From: Tessaracoccus lacteus | Lineage (GTDB): Bacteria > Actinomycetota > Actinomycetes > Propionibacteriales > Propionibacteriaceae | Direction: 5' to 3' | Assembly: GCF_029917005.1 (NCBI RefSeq) | Contig: NZ_CP123967.1 | Span: 372,001-436,000, forward strand | Length of the DNA: 64,000 bases | Part shown: one piece after another, positions 7,541-16,472 of the stretch | Numbering within the stretch: position 1 is the stretch's first letter | Layout: each line of letters begins with the position of its first letter | Position numbers and translations under genes: made by a program | The notes under the pieces: generated by a model | What the model saw: only the letters and a program-made list of their open reading frames with translations | Databases searched by the model: none | What the model was told of the DNA's origin: nothing

Positions 7541-9055
7541 TCAGCCCTGGGGGCGCAGCAGCGGGTAGAGGATCGTCTCGCGGATGCCGACGCCGGTCAG
7601 CAGCATGACGAGGCGGTCGACGCCCAGCCCGAGGCCGCCCATCGGCGGCACCCCGTACTCCAGCGCCTCCAGGAAGTCCTCGTCGAGCTGCATGGCGTCG
7701 GGGTCACCGGCCGCGGCGGCCAGCGACTGGGTCACGAGCACGTCGCGCTGGATGACCGGGTCGATCAGCTCGGTGAAGCCGGTGCCGCGCTCCATGCCGC
7801 CGATGATGAGGTCCCAGGCCTCGATCTTGCCGGGCTCGCTGCGGTGCGGGCGGGCCAGCGGCTGCGCGACGGCCGGGTAGTCGCACACGAACGTCGGCTG
7901 GATCAGCGTCGGCTCGACGAGTTCCTCGAACAGCTTCATGACGAGCTTGCCCTCGGCGAACTTCGGGTCGAACTCGATCTCGTGCTCGTCCAGCAGCGCG
8001 CGCAGCCGCTCGGCGGGGGTCTCGGGCGTGATCTCCTCGCCGACGGCCGCCGAGACGCCCGGGTAGACGCCGAGCCAGGTCCACTCGCCGTCGAGGTTGA
8101 TCTCGCCCTTCGACGTCTCGACGGTGCGGCTGCCGACGGCGTCGGCCGCGGCGACGATGATCGACTGGATCAGCGCCGCGATGGTCTTCTGGTCGCCCCA
8201 CGACTGGTACGCCTCGAGCATGGTGAACTCGGCGGAGTGCGTGGAGTCGATGCCCTCGTTGCGGAACACCCGGCCCAGCTCGAACACGCGGTCCGCGCCG
8301 CCGACCATCGTCCGCTTCAGGTGCAGCTCCAGCGCGATGCGCAGGCTCATGTCGATGTCGAAGGCGTTGATGTGCGTCTCGAACGGGCGGGCCGCGGCGC
8401 CGCCGTGCACCAGCTGCAGGATCGGCGTCTCGACCTCAAGGTAGCCCTGGCCGTAGAGCGTGTCGCGGATCGCGCGCGTGATGGCGGAACGCTTGCGGAC
8501 CATCTCGCGGGCCTCGTCGCGGACGATGAGATCCACGTAGCGACGGCGCACGCGGGCCTCCTCAGAGAGGTCCTTGTGCAGCACGGGCAGCGGGCGCAGC
8601 GCCTTGGACGCCATCCGCCACTGGTTCGCCATGATCGACAGCTCGCCGCGCTTGGAGCGGATGACGCGCCCCTGCACCCAGACGAAGTCGCCCAGGTCGA
8701 CGTCGGACTTCCAGGCTGCGAGGGCCTCCTCGCCGATCTCGGCCAGCGACAGCATCACCTGCAGGCGCTCGCCGTTCTGTTCGGGGGCGAAGCCGTCCTG
8801 CAGCGTCGCGAAGGCCAGCTTGCCGGTGTTGCGGATGAACACGACGCGACCGCCGACGGTGACGACGTCCTGGGTCTCCTCGCCCGCCTCGAGCGCATTC
8901 CAGGCCTCGTTCGCGCGGATCTCGCTGAGCGTGTGGCTGCGGCTGAGGTCCGCCGGGTACACCTGGGAACCGGCGTCCAGCAGCCGCTGCCGCTTCTCCT
9001 TGCGGACGAGGGTCTGCTCGGAATCGGTCACTTCGGTGGGGGTGGTGTCAGTCAC
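7541..9055 (-). CDS. lysS: Lysyl-tRNA synthetase, class II
   Basis: 504 residues. It has an N-terminal OB-fold anticodon domain (VVTVGGRVVFIRNTGKLAFATLQD) and a class II catalytic core with motif 2 FELGRVFRNEGIDSTHSAEF and motif 3 GLGLGVDRLVMLLTG near the C-terminus. It charges tRNA-Lys in the cytoplasm. The length matches bacterial LysS. It is convergent with the repeat-protein gene across a shared terminator. Confidence 0.97.
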   Translation of the reverse strand: MTDTTPTEVTDSEQTLVRKEKRQRLLDAGSQVYPADLSRSHTLSEIRANEAWNALEAGEETQDVVTVGGRVVFIRNTGKLAFATLQDGFAPEQNGERLQVMLSLAEIGEEALAAWKSDVDLGDFVWVQGRVIRSKRGELSIMANQWRMASKALRPLPVLHKDLSEEARVRRRYVDLIVRDEAREMVRKRSAITRAIRDTLYGQGYLEVETPILQLVHGGAAARPFETHINAFDIDMSLRIALELHLKRTMVGGADRVFELGRVFRNEGIDSTHSAEFTMLEAYQSWGDQKTIAALIQSIIVAAADAVGSRTVETSKGEINLDGEWTWLGVYPGVSAAVGEEITPETPAERLRALLDEHEIEFDPKFAEGKLVMKLFEELVEPTLIQPTFVCDYPAVAQPLARPHRSEPGKIEAWDLIIGGMERGTGFTELIDPVIQRDVLVTQSLAAAAGDPDAMQLDEDFLEALEYGVPPMGGLGLGVDRLVMLLTGVGIRETILYPLLRPQG

Positions 9056-9105
9056 GCAGGCATCCTACTTGTCCGACGTCGCCCGGCCACGTCCGGGAGC
9101 CAGGC

Positions 9106-9753
9106 TCAGGCGAGGGAGACGGCGACGCCGTCGGCGGTGACGGCGAAGGAGACCTCGGCGAGCGATCCGACGTGCCAGTCTGCGCCCAGCTCGTCGGCCG
9201 TGTGGCTAGTCAGGACGCCGAGCACGCGGCAGCCGGCCGCGTGCGCACCGGCGACGCCAGCGGGGGCGTCCTCCGCGACGAGGCAGCGGGCCGGGTCGAC
9301 GCCGAGGCGCTGCGCGGCCACCAGGAACGGGTCCGGGGCGGGCTTGCCGTGTGCGTACTGCTCGCGGGCCACGACCACCGCCGGCAGGGGCAGGCCCGCT
9401 GCGTCCATCCGGGCGACGACCAGCGCCATGGTGCAGGAGGTGGCGATGGCGCGACGGCCGTCGTCGAGGGCGGAGAGCGCATCGAGGGAGCCGGGCAGCG
9501 CGACGACGCCGTCGGTGTCGGACACTTCCAGCGCGTCGAGGCGGAGGCCGGCCTCCTCCGCGCGGCCGTCGGTGACCAGGGCACGCGCGACCGCCTCGGA
9601 CGGGCGGCCGGTGTACATGCGGGCCTGAGACAGGTCGACGCCGTACTCCTCGGCCCACCGCACGTAGGACCGCATCATCGCGGCGTGCGAGTCGGCCAGG
9701 GTGCCGTCGAAGTCGAAGATGACCGCGTCGAAGACGCCGAGCCGGGAGCTCAC
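9106..9753 (-). CDS. HAD-superfamily phosphatase (beta-phosphoglucomutase / GPH-like)
   Basis: 215 residues from a GTG that overlaps the crgA stop (GTGA). HAD motifs are clear: DFDGTLADS (nucleophile Asp), ATSCTMAL, the Lys in HGKPAPDPFL and the acidic pair in VAEDAPAGV. Cap-type I members hydrolyse sugar phosphates such as 2-phosphoglycolate or hexitol phosphates, or isomerise glucose-1-phosphate. The GKPAPDPFL and SCTMAL pattern is closest to sugar-phosphatases of the HxpB/YfbT kind. The exact substrate is uncertain. Confidence 0.85.
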   Translation of the reverse strand: MSSRLGVFDAVIFDFDGTLADSHAAMMRSYVRWAEEYGVDLSQARMYTGRPSEAVARALVTDGRAEEAGLRLDALEVSDTDGVVALPGSLDALSALDDGRRAIATSCTMALVVARMDAAGLPLPAVVVAREQYAHGKPAPDPFLVAAQRLGVDPARCLVAEDAPAGVAGAHAAGCRVLGVLTSHTADELGADWHVGSLAEVSFAVTADGVAVSLA

Positions 9754-10034
9754 TTCCACAGGGTCATGAAGGAGAAGCACGCGACGATCAGGCCAAGCCC
9801 GATCGCGACGTTCCAGTCGCCGAGCGACTGCATGAAGGGGATCATGTTGCCGGCCAGGTTGTAGACGACCATCCACAGCACGCCGAGCAGGCCCATCGGG
9901 ACGAACACGGCGGGCACCCAGTTCCGGGACGCGGGGGCAAGCCGCTTGGCCTCACGCCGCATCTCGGCGAGTTCGGCCTTCTCCTTGGACTTCTTCTTGT
10001 CCACGGCCTGCTTGCGTGTCTTCGACTCGGGCAC
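9750..10034 (-). CDS. crgA: Cell division protein CrgA
   Basis: 94 residues. A charged cytoplasmic N-terminus (MPESKTRKQAVDKKKSKEK) is followed by two membrane helices, the length and shape of the actinobacterial UPF0233/CrgA family. CrgA helps place FtsZ, FtsQ, FtsI and Wag31 at the septum. The location beside the DUF881 gene, the amidotransferase and the pknB block matches the conserved order near the mycobacterial origin, which supports the call. Confidence 0.92.
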   Translation of the reverse strand: MPESKTRKQAVDKKKSKEKAELAEMRREAKRLAPASRNWVPAVFVPMGLLGVLWMVVYNLAGNMIPFMQSLGDWNVAIGLGLIVACFSFMTLWK

Positions 10035-10176
10035 GGTTTCTCCTTGGGGTCTGACCGCTACAGCTTAGTTGCTTCTGCGCCGATCCACGATTCGGAAGGT
10101 GACGAGGGCGACGGTGGGACGCTTTCCGCCGGTCCGCGGCGCCGTGCGCCCGCCGATGCCGGGTTAGGCTGGGCGC

Positions 10177-10953
10177 ATGAGGATCAGGGAGTGGCTGGGG
10201 GGCCGGGCGCGCAGCGTCCGGGCCAGCGTCGGCCGCAACCAGGCCCGGCCTCGCACCCTCCGCGGCCGCACCGCGACGGTGCTCGTGTGCCTCCTTGCCG
10301 GCCTCATGATGACGGTCTCTGCCATCGCCGCCCGCGGCGAGGACCTCCGCAGCGACCGCGAGGCCGACATGCGCGACCTGATCGTTTCCCAGGGCCAGCG
10401 CAACGAGCAGCTGCGTGGGCAGTCCTCCGAGTTGTCCGACGAGGTGGACGCCCTCACCGACGCGGCCAGCGGCGACGAGGACCTGAGCGGCGAGGTGACC
10501 GCTGCCGAGAGAGCCGCCGGCCTGACCGCCGTCTACGGCCCCGGCCTGCGCGTCACGCTCGACGACGCACCGCTGGACGTGAAGCCCGCAGGCGTCGACG
10601 ACGACGATCTCGTCGTGCACCAGCAGGACATCCAGGGCGTGGTGAACGCGCTCTGGTCCGGCGGGGCGGAGGCCCTGACCATCCAGGGGCAGCGGGTCAT
10701 CGCGACGACCGGCATCAAGTGCGTCGGCAACACCGTCGTCCTCCACGGCGTGCCCTACGCGCCGCCCTATGTGATCGAGGCGATCGGCGACCAGGCGGCC
10801 CTGGAGTCCGCGCTGGAGAACGACCGGACCGTGCAGATCTACCGGCAGTACGTGGCCGCCTACGGGCTGGGCTACTCGGTCAGCGCGGTCGACGAGCTCG
10901 ACGCCCCCGACTACTCCGGCTCGGTCGGCCTCACGCACGCCAGCCGGGGCTGA
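10177..10953 (+). CDS. DUF881 membrane-anchored protein
   Basis: 258 residues. One N-terminal membrane helix (VLVCLLAGLMMTVSAIAA) is followed by a coiled coil (about residues 60-100) and the DUF881 domain with AGLTAVYGPGLRVTLDD and IQGVVNALWSGGAEALTIQG. The family is widespread next to division and cell-wall genes in Gram-positives, but its role is not settled. It is divergent from crgA, and downstream it converges on the amidotransferase gene with only three bases between. Confidence 0.88.
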   Translation: MRIREWLGGRARSVRASVGRNQARPRTLRGRTATVLVCLLAGLMMTVSAIAARGEDLRSDREADMRDLIVSQGQRNEQLRGQSSELSDEVDALTDAASGDEDLSGEVTAAERAAGLTAVYGPGLRVTLDDAPLDVKPAGVDDDDLVVHQQDIQGVVNALWSGGAEALTIQGQRVIATTGIKCVGNTVVLHGVPYAPPYVIEAIGDQAALESALENDRTVQIYRQYVAAYGLGYSVSAVDELDAPDYSGSVGLTHASRG

Positions 10954-10956
10954 ACG

Positions 10957-11604
10957 TCAGCCGAGGTCATCGACGTCGACCAGCGGGCTCAACCCGGCCG
11001 CGCGGCGCGGTGCGTCGGCGTCGCCACACTCGGCGAGCCAGTTCGCCAGCATCTGATAGCCACCCTCCGTGAGCACCGACTCCGGGTGGAACTGCACGGC
11101 CTCGACGGGCAGCTCGCGGTGCCGGACGGCCATGATGACCCCCGTGTCGGTGCGGGCCGTGACCTCGAGGACGTCGGGGACGGTGTCCTCGACGATGGCG
11201 AGCGAGTGGTAGCGGGTCGTCGTGACCGGCGACGGCAGGCTGGCGAAGACGCCCTTGCCCTCGTGGAACACCGGCGAGGTCTTGCCATGCAGCAACTCGG
11301 GGGCGCGGTCGACGACGCCGCCGTAGGCCACGGCCATCGCCTGCAGACCGAGGCACACGCCGAACAGCGGACGGACCCCGCCGACAGTCGAGACCACGTC
11401 GACGCAGACGCCCGCCTCCTCCGGGGTGCCGGGGCCGGGGGAGATCAGGATGCCGTCGAACGGTACCCACCACTCGTCGACGTCGAACCGCGGGTCGTCG
11501 TTACGCCACACCTCGACCTCGGCGCCGATCTGCGCCAGGTAGGAGACGAGGTTGTAGACGAACGAGTCGTAGTTGTCGATGACGAGGATGCTGGCCACAG
11601 GCAC
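10957..11604 (-). CDS. pabA: Glutamine amidotransferase of anthranilate / aminodeoxychorismate synthase
   Basis: 215 residues, class I glutamine amidotransferase. The catalytic Cys sits in GVCLGLQAMAV, and His/Glu in AVQFHPESVLT; ISPGPGTPEEAG is the family P-loop-like motif. It supplies ammonia for para-aminobenzoate (folate) or anthranilate (tryptophan); in this chromosomal setting the enzyme is often called TrpG in mycobacteria, and the sequence cannot separate PabA from TrpG. The start is the GTG at 11604; a GTG two codons later is possible. In mycobacteria the gene here points the other way, so a local inversion is likely. Confidence 0.88.
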   Translation of the reverse strand: MPVASILVIDNYDSFVYNLVSYLAQIGAEVEVWRNDDPRFDVDEWWVPFDGILISPGPGTPEEAGVCVDVVSTVGGVRPLFGVCLGLQAMAVAYGGVVDRAPELLHGKTSPVFHEGKGVFASLPSPVTTTRYHSLAIVEDTVPDVLEVTARTDTGVIMAVRHRELPVEAVQFHPESVLTEGGYQMLANWLAECGDADAPRRAAGLSPLVDVDDLG

Positions 11605-11626
11605 ATTCTGCCATCGGCACCCGCGT

Positions 11627-11680
11627 GACAGCCGAGACGCCCGCCGACCCCTTTCGGGGCGGGCGGGCGTCTCGGCTGTC
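11627..11680. terminator. Terminator hairpin downstream of pknB
   Basis: A perfect 19-base stem (11627-11645 with 11662-11680) around a 16-base loop, just past the pknB stop and before the amidotransferase start region. Confidence 0.8.
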
Positions 11681-11690
11681 CTGACGCGGG

Positions 11691-13583
11691 TCAGGAGTTC
11701 TCGGACTCCTGAACCGTCGGTTCCTCCGTGGTCCCCTGGTCGGGCTCCTGGGTGGTGGTCTCGGTGGCGTCCGGGGTTGGGGACGTCTCCGGGGTCTCCA
11801 CCGCCGGCGCCTGCGCGATCTTCACCTTGATCTTGACCTTGCGCTCCGCGGTGGAGCTGGGCTGCGGATCCTGGTCGAACACCAGACCGGGCGCCTGCGC
11901 GTCGGTCTCCTCGTAGGTCACGTCGATGTCGAAGCCGGCCAGCGTCGCCTCACGGGTGGCCTGGCTCTCGGTCAGGCCGGTGAGCCTCGGCACCTTCGAG
12001 GTACCGGTGGCCACGGTCAGCGTGATCTCCTGCGTGACGGGCACCTCCGCGCCGGACGCGGGGTTGCTGGAGATGACGTTGCCCTTGACGGAGTCGATCG
12101 GCTCCGAGGCCGGGTCGGCGTCCTGCGGGGAGGCGATGTTCGTGAAGCCCGCGGCCTTCAGCACCGCGACAGCGTCGTCATAGGAGACGCCGGTGATGCC
12201 GTCGGGGATCGCCCTGGTGTCGGGGCCCTGCGAGATGTCGAGCGTGACGGTGCTGCCGACCTCGACGGAGGTGCCGCCGTCAGGGTTCTGGCCGATGACC
12301 TTGCCCTCGTTCTCCTCGGTGCCCGTCTTCTCGACGATGTCGACCTCGAGGCCGAGCCTGATCAGGGCGCTCTCCGCCGTGGCCTGCGTCTGGTCGGTCA
12401 GGTCGGGGACCTCGACCATGGCGACGGGCGTATCGGAGGGCTCCGGGGTGGCCGGCGGGTTGAAGATCGACCACATGGCGATGATCAGGCCGATGAGCAC
12501 GACGCCGGCGATGATCGACAGCGCGATGATGCCCTTGCGGCTCTTCTTGACCTCCTCGTCCTCCTCGTCGACGATCTCGTTCGGCGAGGCCCCCGACATG
12601 CCGGAGGCTACCGCCGCGGCCGCGGGTGCGGCGGCGGTCGGCACCACGCCTCGGCGCGCCGTGGTGGTCAGCGGATCGCTGCTGATGACGCGGGTCGCCT
12701 GGTCGTCGACGGCGGGCATGCCAGCCAGCACCGGCTGCCCGTCGAGTGCGCGCAGGATGTCCTCGCGCATCTCGGACGCGTCCTGGTACCGGTCGCGCGG
12801 ATCCTTCTCCAGCGACTTCAACACGATCGCGTCCATCGACGGCGTGATCTCGGAGTCGAGCTGCGACGGCGGAACGGGGATCTCGCGGACGTGCTGGTAC
12901 GCCACCGAGACGGGCGAGTCGCCTTTGAACAGCGGCTGCGACGTGAGCAGCTCGTACAGGAGGCAGCCGACGGAGTAGATGTCGGAGCGGTTGTCGACCT
13001 TCTCGCCGCGCGCCTGCTCGGGGGACAGGTACTGGGCGGTGCCGATCACGGCGGCCGTCTGTGTCATCGTCGCGGAGGTGTCCGCGACGGCGCGGGCGAT
13101 GCCGAAGTCCATCACCTTGACGGTCCCGTTGGGCGTCAGCATGACGTTGGCGGGCTTGATGTCGCGGTGCACGATGCCCGCGCGGTGCGCGTAGGCGAGC
13201 GCGTCGAGCACGCCGGCCGTGAACTCGAGCGCACGCTCGGGGAGGATCTTGCGGCCGTCGCGCAGCACTTCGCGCAGCGTGACGCCCTCCACAAGCTCCA
13301 TCACGATGTAGGGCACCGACACGTCGGAGGTGGTGTCGAGCTCCTCGCCGGTGTCGTAGACGGCAACGATGTTCGGGTGGTTCAACCCCGCGGCGGACTG
13401 GGCCTCCCGGCGGAAGCGCGCCTGGAAAGTGGGATCGCTGGCCAGGTCGACGCGCAGACGCTTGACGGCCACGTCGCGCTCGAGGCGGATGTCGCGCGCG
13501 CGCCAGACCTCGGCCATGCCGCCCCGGCCAATGATCTGGTCGAGCTGGTAGCGGCCGCCGAGCAGGGCTCCTCGCTCTGTCAT
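11691..13583 (-). CDS. pknB: Ser/Thr protein kinase with PASTA domains
   Basis: 630 residues. The kinase domain spans about residues 14-275 with GRGGMAEVWRARD, the catalytic HRDIKPANVML near 138 and DFGIAR. After a linker comes one membrane helix (about 351-372), then three extracellular PASTA repeats (about 392-602) that bind muropeptides or lipid II, and an acidic Thr/Pro/Glu-rich tail. It senses the wall and phosphorylates division and peptidoglycan proteins; PstP reverses this. The gene is last in the fhaA-fhaB-pstP-ftsW-pbpA-pknB series. Mycobacterial PknB has four PASTA repeats, and there a pknA gene precedes it; none is present here. Confidence 0.95.
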   Translation of the reverse strand: MTERGALLGGRYQLDQIIGRGGMAEVWRARDIRLERDVAVKRLRVDLASDPTFQARFRREAQSAAGLNHPNIVAVYDTGEELDTTSDVSVPYIVMELVEGVTLREVLRDGRKILPERALEFTAGVLDALAYAHRAGIVHRDIKPANVMLTPNGTVKVMDFGIARAVADTSATMTQTAAVIGTAQYLSPEQARGEKVDNRSDIYSVGCLLYELLTSQPLFKGDSPVSVAYQHVREIPVPPSQLDSEITPSMDAIVLKSLEKDPRDRYQDASEMREDILRALDGQPVLAGMPAVDDQATRVISSDPLTTTARRGVVPTAAAPAAAAVASGMSGASPNEIVDEEDEEVKKSRKGIIALSIIAGVVLIGLIIAMWSIFNPPATPEPSDTPVAMVEVPDLTDQTQATAESALIRLGLEVDIVEKTGTEENEGKVIGQNPDGGTSVEVGSTVTLDISQGPDTRAIPDGITGVSYDDAVAVLKAAGFTNIASPQDADPASEPIDSVKGNVISSNPASGAEVPVTQEITLTVATGTSKVPRLTGLTESQATREATLAGFDIDVTYEETDAQAPGLVFDQDPQPSSTAERKVKIKVKIAQAPAVETPETSPTPDATETTTQEPDQGTTEEPTVQESENS

Positions 13584-13650
13584 CGCTGCAGGTCCTTTCG
13601 GTCAATCAGGCACCATCTTGGGCCATGCACATGAGAACTGTCCGGGATGC

Positions 13651-15081
13651 TCACCGAAGTGCCTCCAGAATCGCCGTGAAGATGGGGGCGGCCAGACGGC
13701 CGCCGGAGATGTCGTTTCGTTCGATGTCGGCGTTCTCGACGAACGCGACGATCGCGACGCTCGGGTCCTCGGCGTAGCCGACGAACCAGGCGTAGGGCGG
13801 CTGGTCGAGGTCCCACTGGGCGGTGCCTGTCTTCCCGCCGACGACCAGCCCGCTGACCTGGGCCGGGGTGCCGGTGCCGGACTCCACGGTGGCGACCATC
13901 ATCTGCTGCAGCATTTCGGCGGTCGCGGAGCTGATGGGCTGCCCGAGTTCGGTCGGCGTGGTGGACTGCAGCACGCTCAGGTCGCGGTTGGTCACCGCGC
14001 TGGCGATGTAGGGCCGCATCATCGTGCCGTCGTTGGCGATGGTGGCCGCGACCTGCAGCATCTGCAGCGGGGAGGCCGCGACCTCGTACTGGCCGATGGC
14101 AGACAGCGCCGTCTGCGCCGCGTCGATGTCGGTGGGGAACCGCGAGGTGGCCGCCGAGATATCGATTGTCTGCTCCTGGTTGAACCCGAAGGCCTCTGCC
14201 ATCGCCTGCAGCTTCTCGGAACCGAGCTGGAGGCCGACGTTGCCGAAGGCGGTGTTGCAGGAGACCTTGAGGGCCTGCTCGAGCGTGATCCGGGTGCCCC
14301 CGCAGTTGGTGGAGTTGCCCATCGAGCGGCTGGAGCCGGGCAGGGGAAGCGAGTCGGGGGAGTCGACCTCGGTGGACGGCACCCAGCCGTCCTCGATCGC
14401 GGCGGCGGCCGTGACGAGCTTGAACGTCGACCCCGGCGGGTACACCTCCCGGGTCGCACGATTCTTCAGTGGCCCCTCGTCTGCGTTCAGCAGCGTGCTC
14501 CACGCGTCGCGGGCAGCGGTCAGGTTGGTGTCGGACAGGAGCGACGGGTCGTAGGTGGGCGTCGAGGCCAGGGCAAGGATCTCGCCGGTGGTGTAGTCCA
14601 TCGCGATAGCGGCGCCCTGCTTGTCGCCGAGGGCCGTGACGGCGGCCTTCTGGGCCGCGGCGTTGAGCGTGGTGGAGACGTTGGCGCCCTGGGACCTGCG
14701 GCCCGTCAGCACGTCCATGACGCGGGTGAACGTCTGCTCGGACGACGTGCCGGCCAGCACATCGTTGTAGCTCTGCTCCAGCCCGGAACGCGCGTAGTCG
14801 TAGGAGTACCAGCCGGTGACCGAACTCCACGTCTCGCCGTCGGGGTAGCTGCGCACGTAGGGGAAACGGGTCCCATCGCCGGATACCGACTCGGCGATCG
14901 CCGTGTTGCCGACGAGGATGGCGCCGCGGTTCGCCGCGAATTCCGCATCCCGGACGCGGCGGTTGCGGGCCTCCGCGTTGAGGGAGTCGGTGCGGAACAC
15001 CGAGATGTAGGTGGTGTTGGCCAGCAGCGCGGCCATCATGATCGCCACGAAGACGGCGACCTTGCGGATGGGGCCGTTCAC
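13651..15081 (-). CDS. pbpA: Penicillin-binding protein, transpeptidase (PbpA type)
   Basis: 476 residues from a GTG that overlaps the ftsW stop. An N-terminal membrane anchor (VAVFVAIMMAALLANTTYI) precedes a dimerisation part and the transpeptidase domain with STFK (near residue 218), SCN and KTGTAQ (near 416). It cross-links peptidoglycan outside the membrane with the FtsW/RodA glycosyltransferase beside it. A longer reading frame to 15594 exists, but its extra N-terminus is a shadow of ftsW, so the short start is chosen. Confidence 0.93.
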   Translation of the reverse strand: MNGPIRKVAVFVAIMMAALLANTTYISVFRTDSLNAEARNRRVRDAEFAANRGAILVGNTAIAESVSGDGTRFPYVRSYPDGETWSSVTGWYSYDYARSGLEQSYNDVLAGTSSEQTFTRVMDVLTGRRSQGANVSTTLNAAAQKAAVTALGDKQGAAIAMDYTTGEILALASTPTYDPSLLSDTNLTAARDAWSTLLNADEGPLKNRATREVYPPGSTFKLVTAAAAIEDGWVPSTEVDSPDSLPLPGSSRSMGNSTNCGGTRITLEQALKVSCNTAFGNVGLQLGSEKLQAMAEAFGFNQEQTIDISAATSRFPTDIDAAQTALSAIGQYEVAASPLQMLQVAATIANDGTMMRPYIASAVTNRDLSVLQSTTPTELGQPISSATAEMLQQMMVATVESGTGTPAQVSGLVVGGKTGTAQWDLDQPPYAWFVGYAEDPSVAIVAFVENADIERNDISGGRLAAPIFTAILEALR

Positions 15082-16472
15082 CTGATCACCGCCGTCTGGT
15101 CCTCCGAGTTCGACGCCACGTCCTGAGGCGCGGCGGTGGCGGCCTGCGGCCGGCGGGCATGGTGCGAGATCACCATCAGGATCCCGATGATGATCCAGTT
15201 GGCCACCAGCGACGAGCCGCCCTGGCTCATGAATGGTGTCGTCAGGCCCGTCAGCGGCAGGAGGCGCGTCACGCCGCCGATGATTGCGAACACCTGCAGT
15301 GCGAACGTGAAGCTGAGGCCGGCGGCGAGCAGTTTCCCGAAGCCGTCCGGCGACGTCACGGCCGTCTTGAAGCCTCGCGCCACCAGCAGGCCGTAGACCA
15401 TCACGATCGCCATCAGGCCTAGGATGCCGATCTCCTCGCCGAGCGCCGCCGCGATCATGTCCGACTTCGCCAGCGGGGTGAGCCCGGGCCGCCCGAGCCC
15501 CCAGCCGCGGCCGAACAGCCCGCCCCAGGCGAGCCCGAACTGTGCGCTGATGATCTGGAGGTTGGCGTCGTAGTTGCTGAACGGGTCGAGCCACGCGTTG
15601 ACGCGCCGGGCCACGTGGTTGGTGAAGAAGAAGGCGGCGAAGGCCGCGCCGACGAACCCGGCACCGGCCAGGATCGGCCAGGCGATGCGCTCCGTTGCGA
15701 TGTAGATCATGACGGTGAACAGGCCGAAGAACAGCAGCGAAGTGCCGAGGTCGTTCTGGAACACCATCACGAGGATGCTCAGGACGAACATGACGGCGAT
15801 CGGCCCGAGGTCGCGGGCGCGGGGCAGCTCGAGCCCCATGAAGCGGCGGCCGGCCAGCGCGAGGACCTCACGCTTCTCGTAGAAATAGGCGGCGAACGCG
15901 ATGGCCAGCAGGATCTTGGCCACCTCGGCGGGCTGGAACGAGAAGCCGAAGACCCGGATCCAGATCTGCGCGCCGCCGGAGGCGTGGCCGATGAAGGGGG
16001 CGAGCGGCAACAGCAGCAGGACGAGGCCGGCGATGAACAGCAGGTACGGGTAGCGCTGCAAGCGTCGGTGGTCGCGGAGCAGGAACACGACCAGAGCGAA
16101 CAGCCCGAGCCCGAGCGCCGTCCACAGCAACTGCGTGGCCGAGTCGGTCTTGATGGGGTCGGGGATCTGGTCGATCCGGTAGATCATCGCCAGCCCCAGC
16201 CCGTTCAGCAGGAAGACCGACGGCAGGATCAGCGGGTCGGCATACGGCAGCTTGAGGCGGACGATCAGGTGCGCTGCGATGCCCATGCCGAACCAGATGC
16301 AGGCGACGGGGATGAGGTTGTCCGGCAGGTCGCCATAGAGGTTGAGGTTGGTGATGATCCAGCCGCCGAACCCGAAGGTCTGGGCGAAGAGGATCAGCGC
16401 CAGCTCGGTGCCCCGGCGCTTGTTGTAGACGATGACCTGGTCGGAGACGGCAGGCTGGACCTGGACTGACAT
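15078..16472 (-). CDS. ftsW: FtsW/RodA-family peptidoglycan polymerase
   Basis: 464 residues, ten or so membrane helices, with SEDS-family signatures such as FQPAEVAKILLAIAFAAYF and PFMSQGGSSLVANW. SEDS proteins polymerise lipid II into glycan strands together with a class B PBP; pbpA overlaps its 3' end by four bases, so the pair is translationally coupled. In mycobacteria the gene at this position is called rodA; whether it serves elongation or septation here is not decidable from sequence. Confidence 0.93.
   Translation of the reverse strand: MSVQVQPAVSDQVIVYNKRRGTELALILFAQTFGFGGWIITNLNLYGDLPDNLIPVACIWFGMGIAAHLIVRLKLPYADPLILPSVFLLNGLGLAMIYRIDQIPDPIKTDSATQLLWTALGLGLFALVVFLLRDHRRLQRYPYLLFIAGLVLLLLPLAPFIGHASGGAQIWIRVFGFSFQPAEVAKILLAIAFAAYFYEKREVLALAGRRFMGLELPRARDLGPIAVMFVLSILVMVFQNDLGTSLLFFGLFTVMIYIATERIAWPILAGAGFVGAAFAAFFFTNHVARRVNAWLDPFSNYDANLQIISAQFGLAWGGLFGRGWGLGRPGLTPLAKSDMIAAALGEEIGILGLMAIVMVYGLLVARGFKTAVTSPDGFGKLLAAGLSFTFALQVFAIIGGVTRLLPLTGLTTPFMSQGGSSLVANWIIIGILMVISHHARRPQAATAAPQDVASNSEDQTAVIR

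Noticed and set aside
13651-15594. Longer 647-codon form of pbpA
   Set aside because: The extra N-terminus lies inside ftsW in another frame and lacks PBP features; the GTG at 15081 overlaps the ftsW stop and fits the family.
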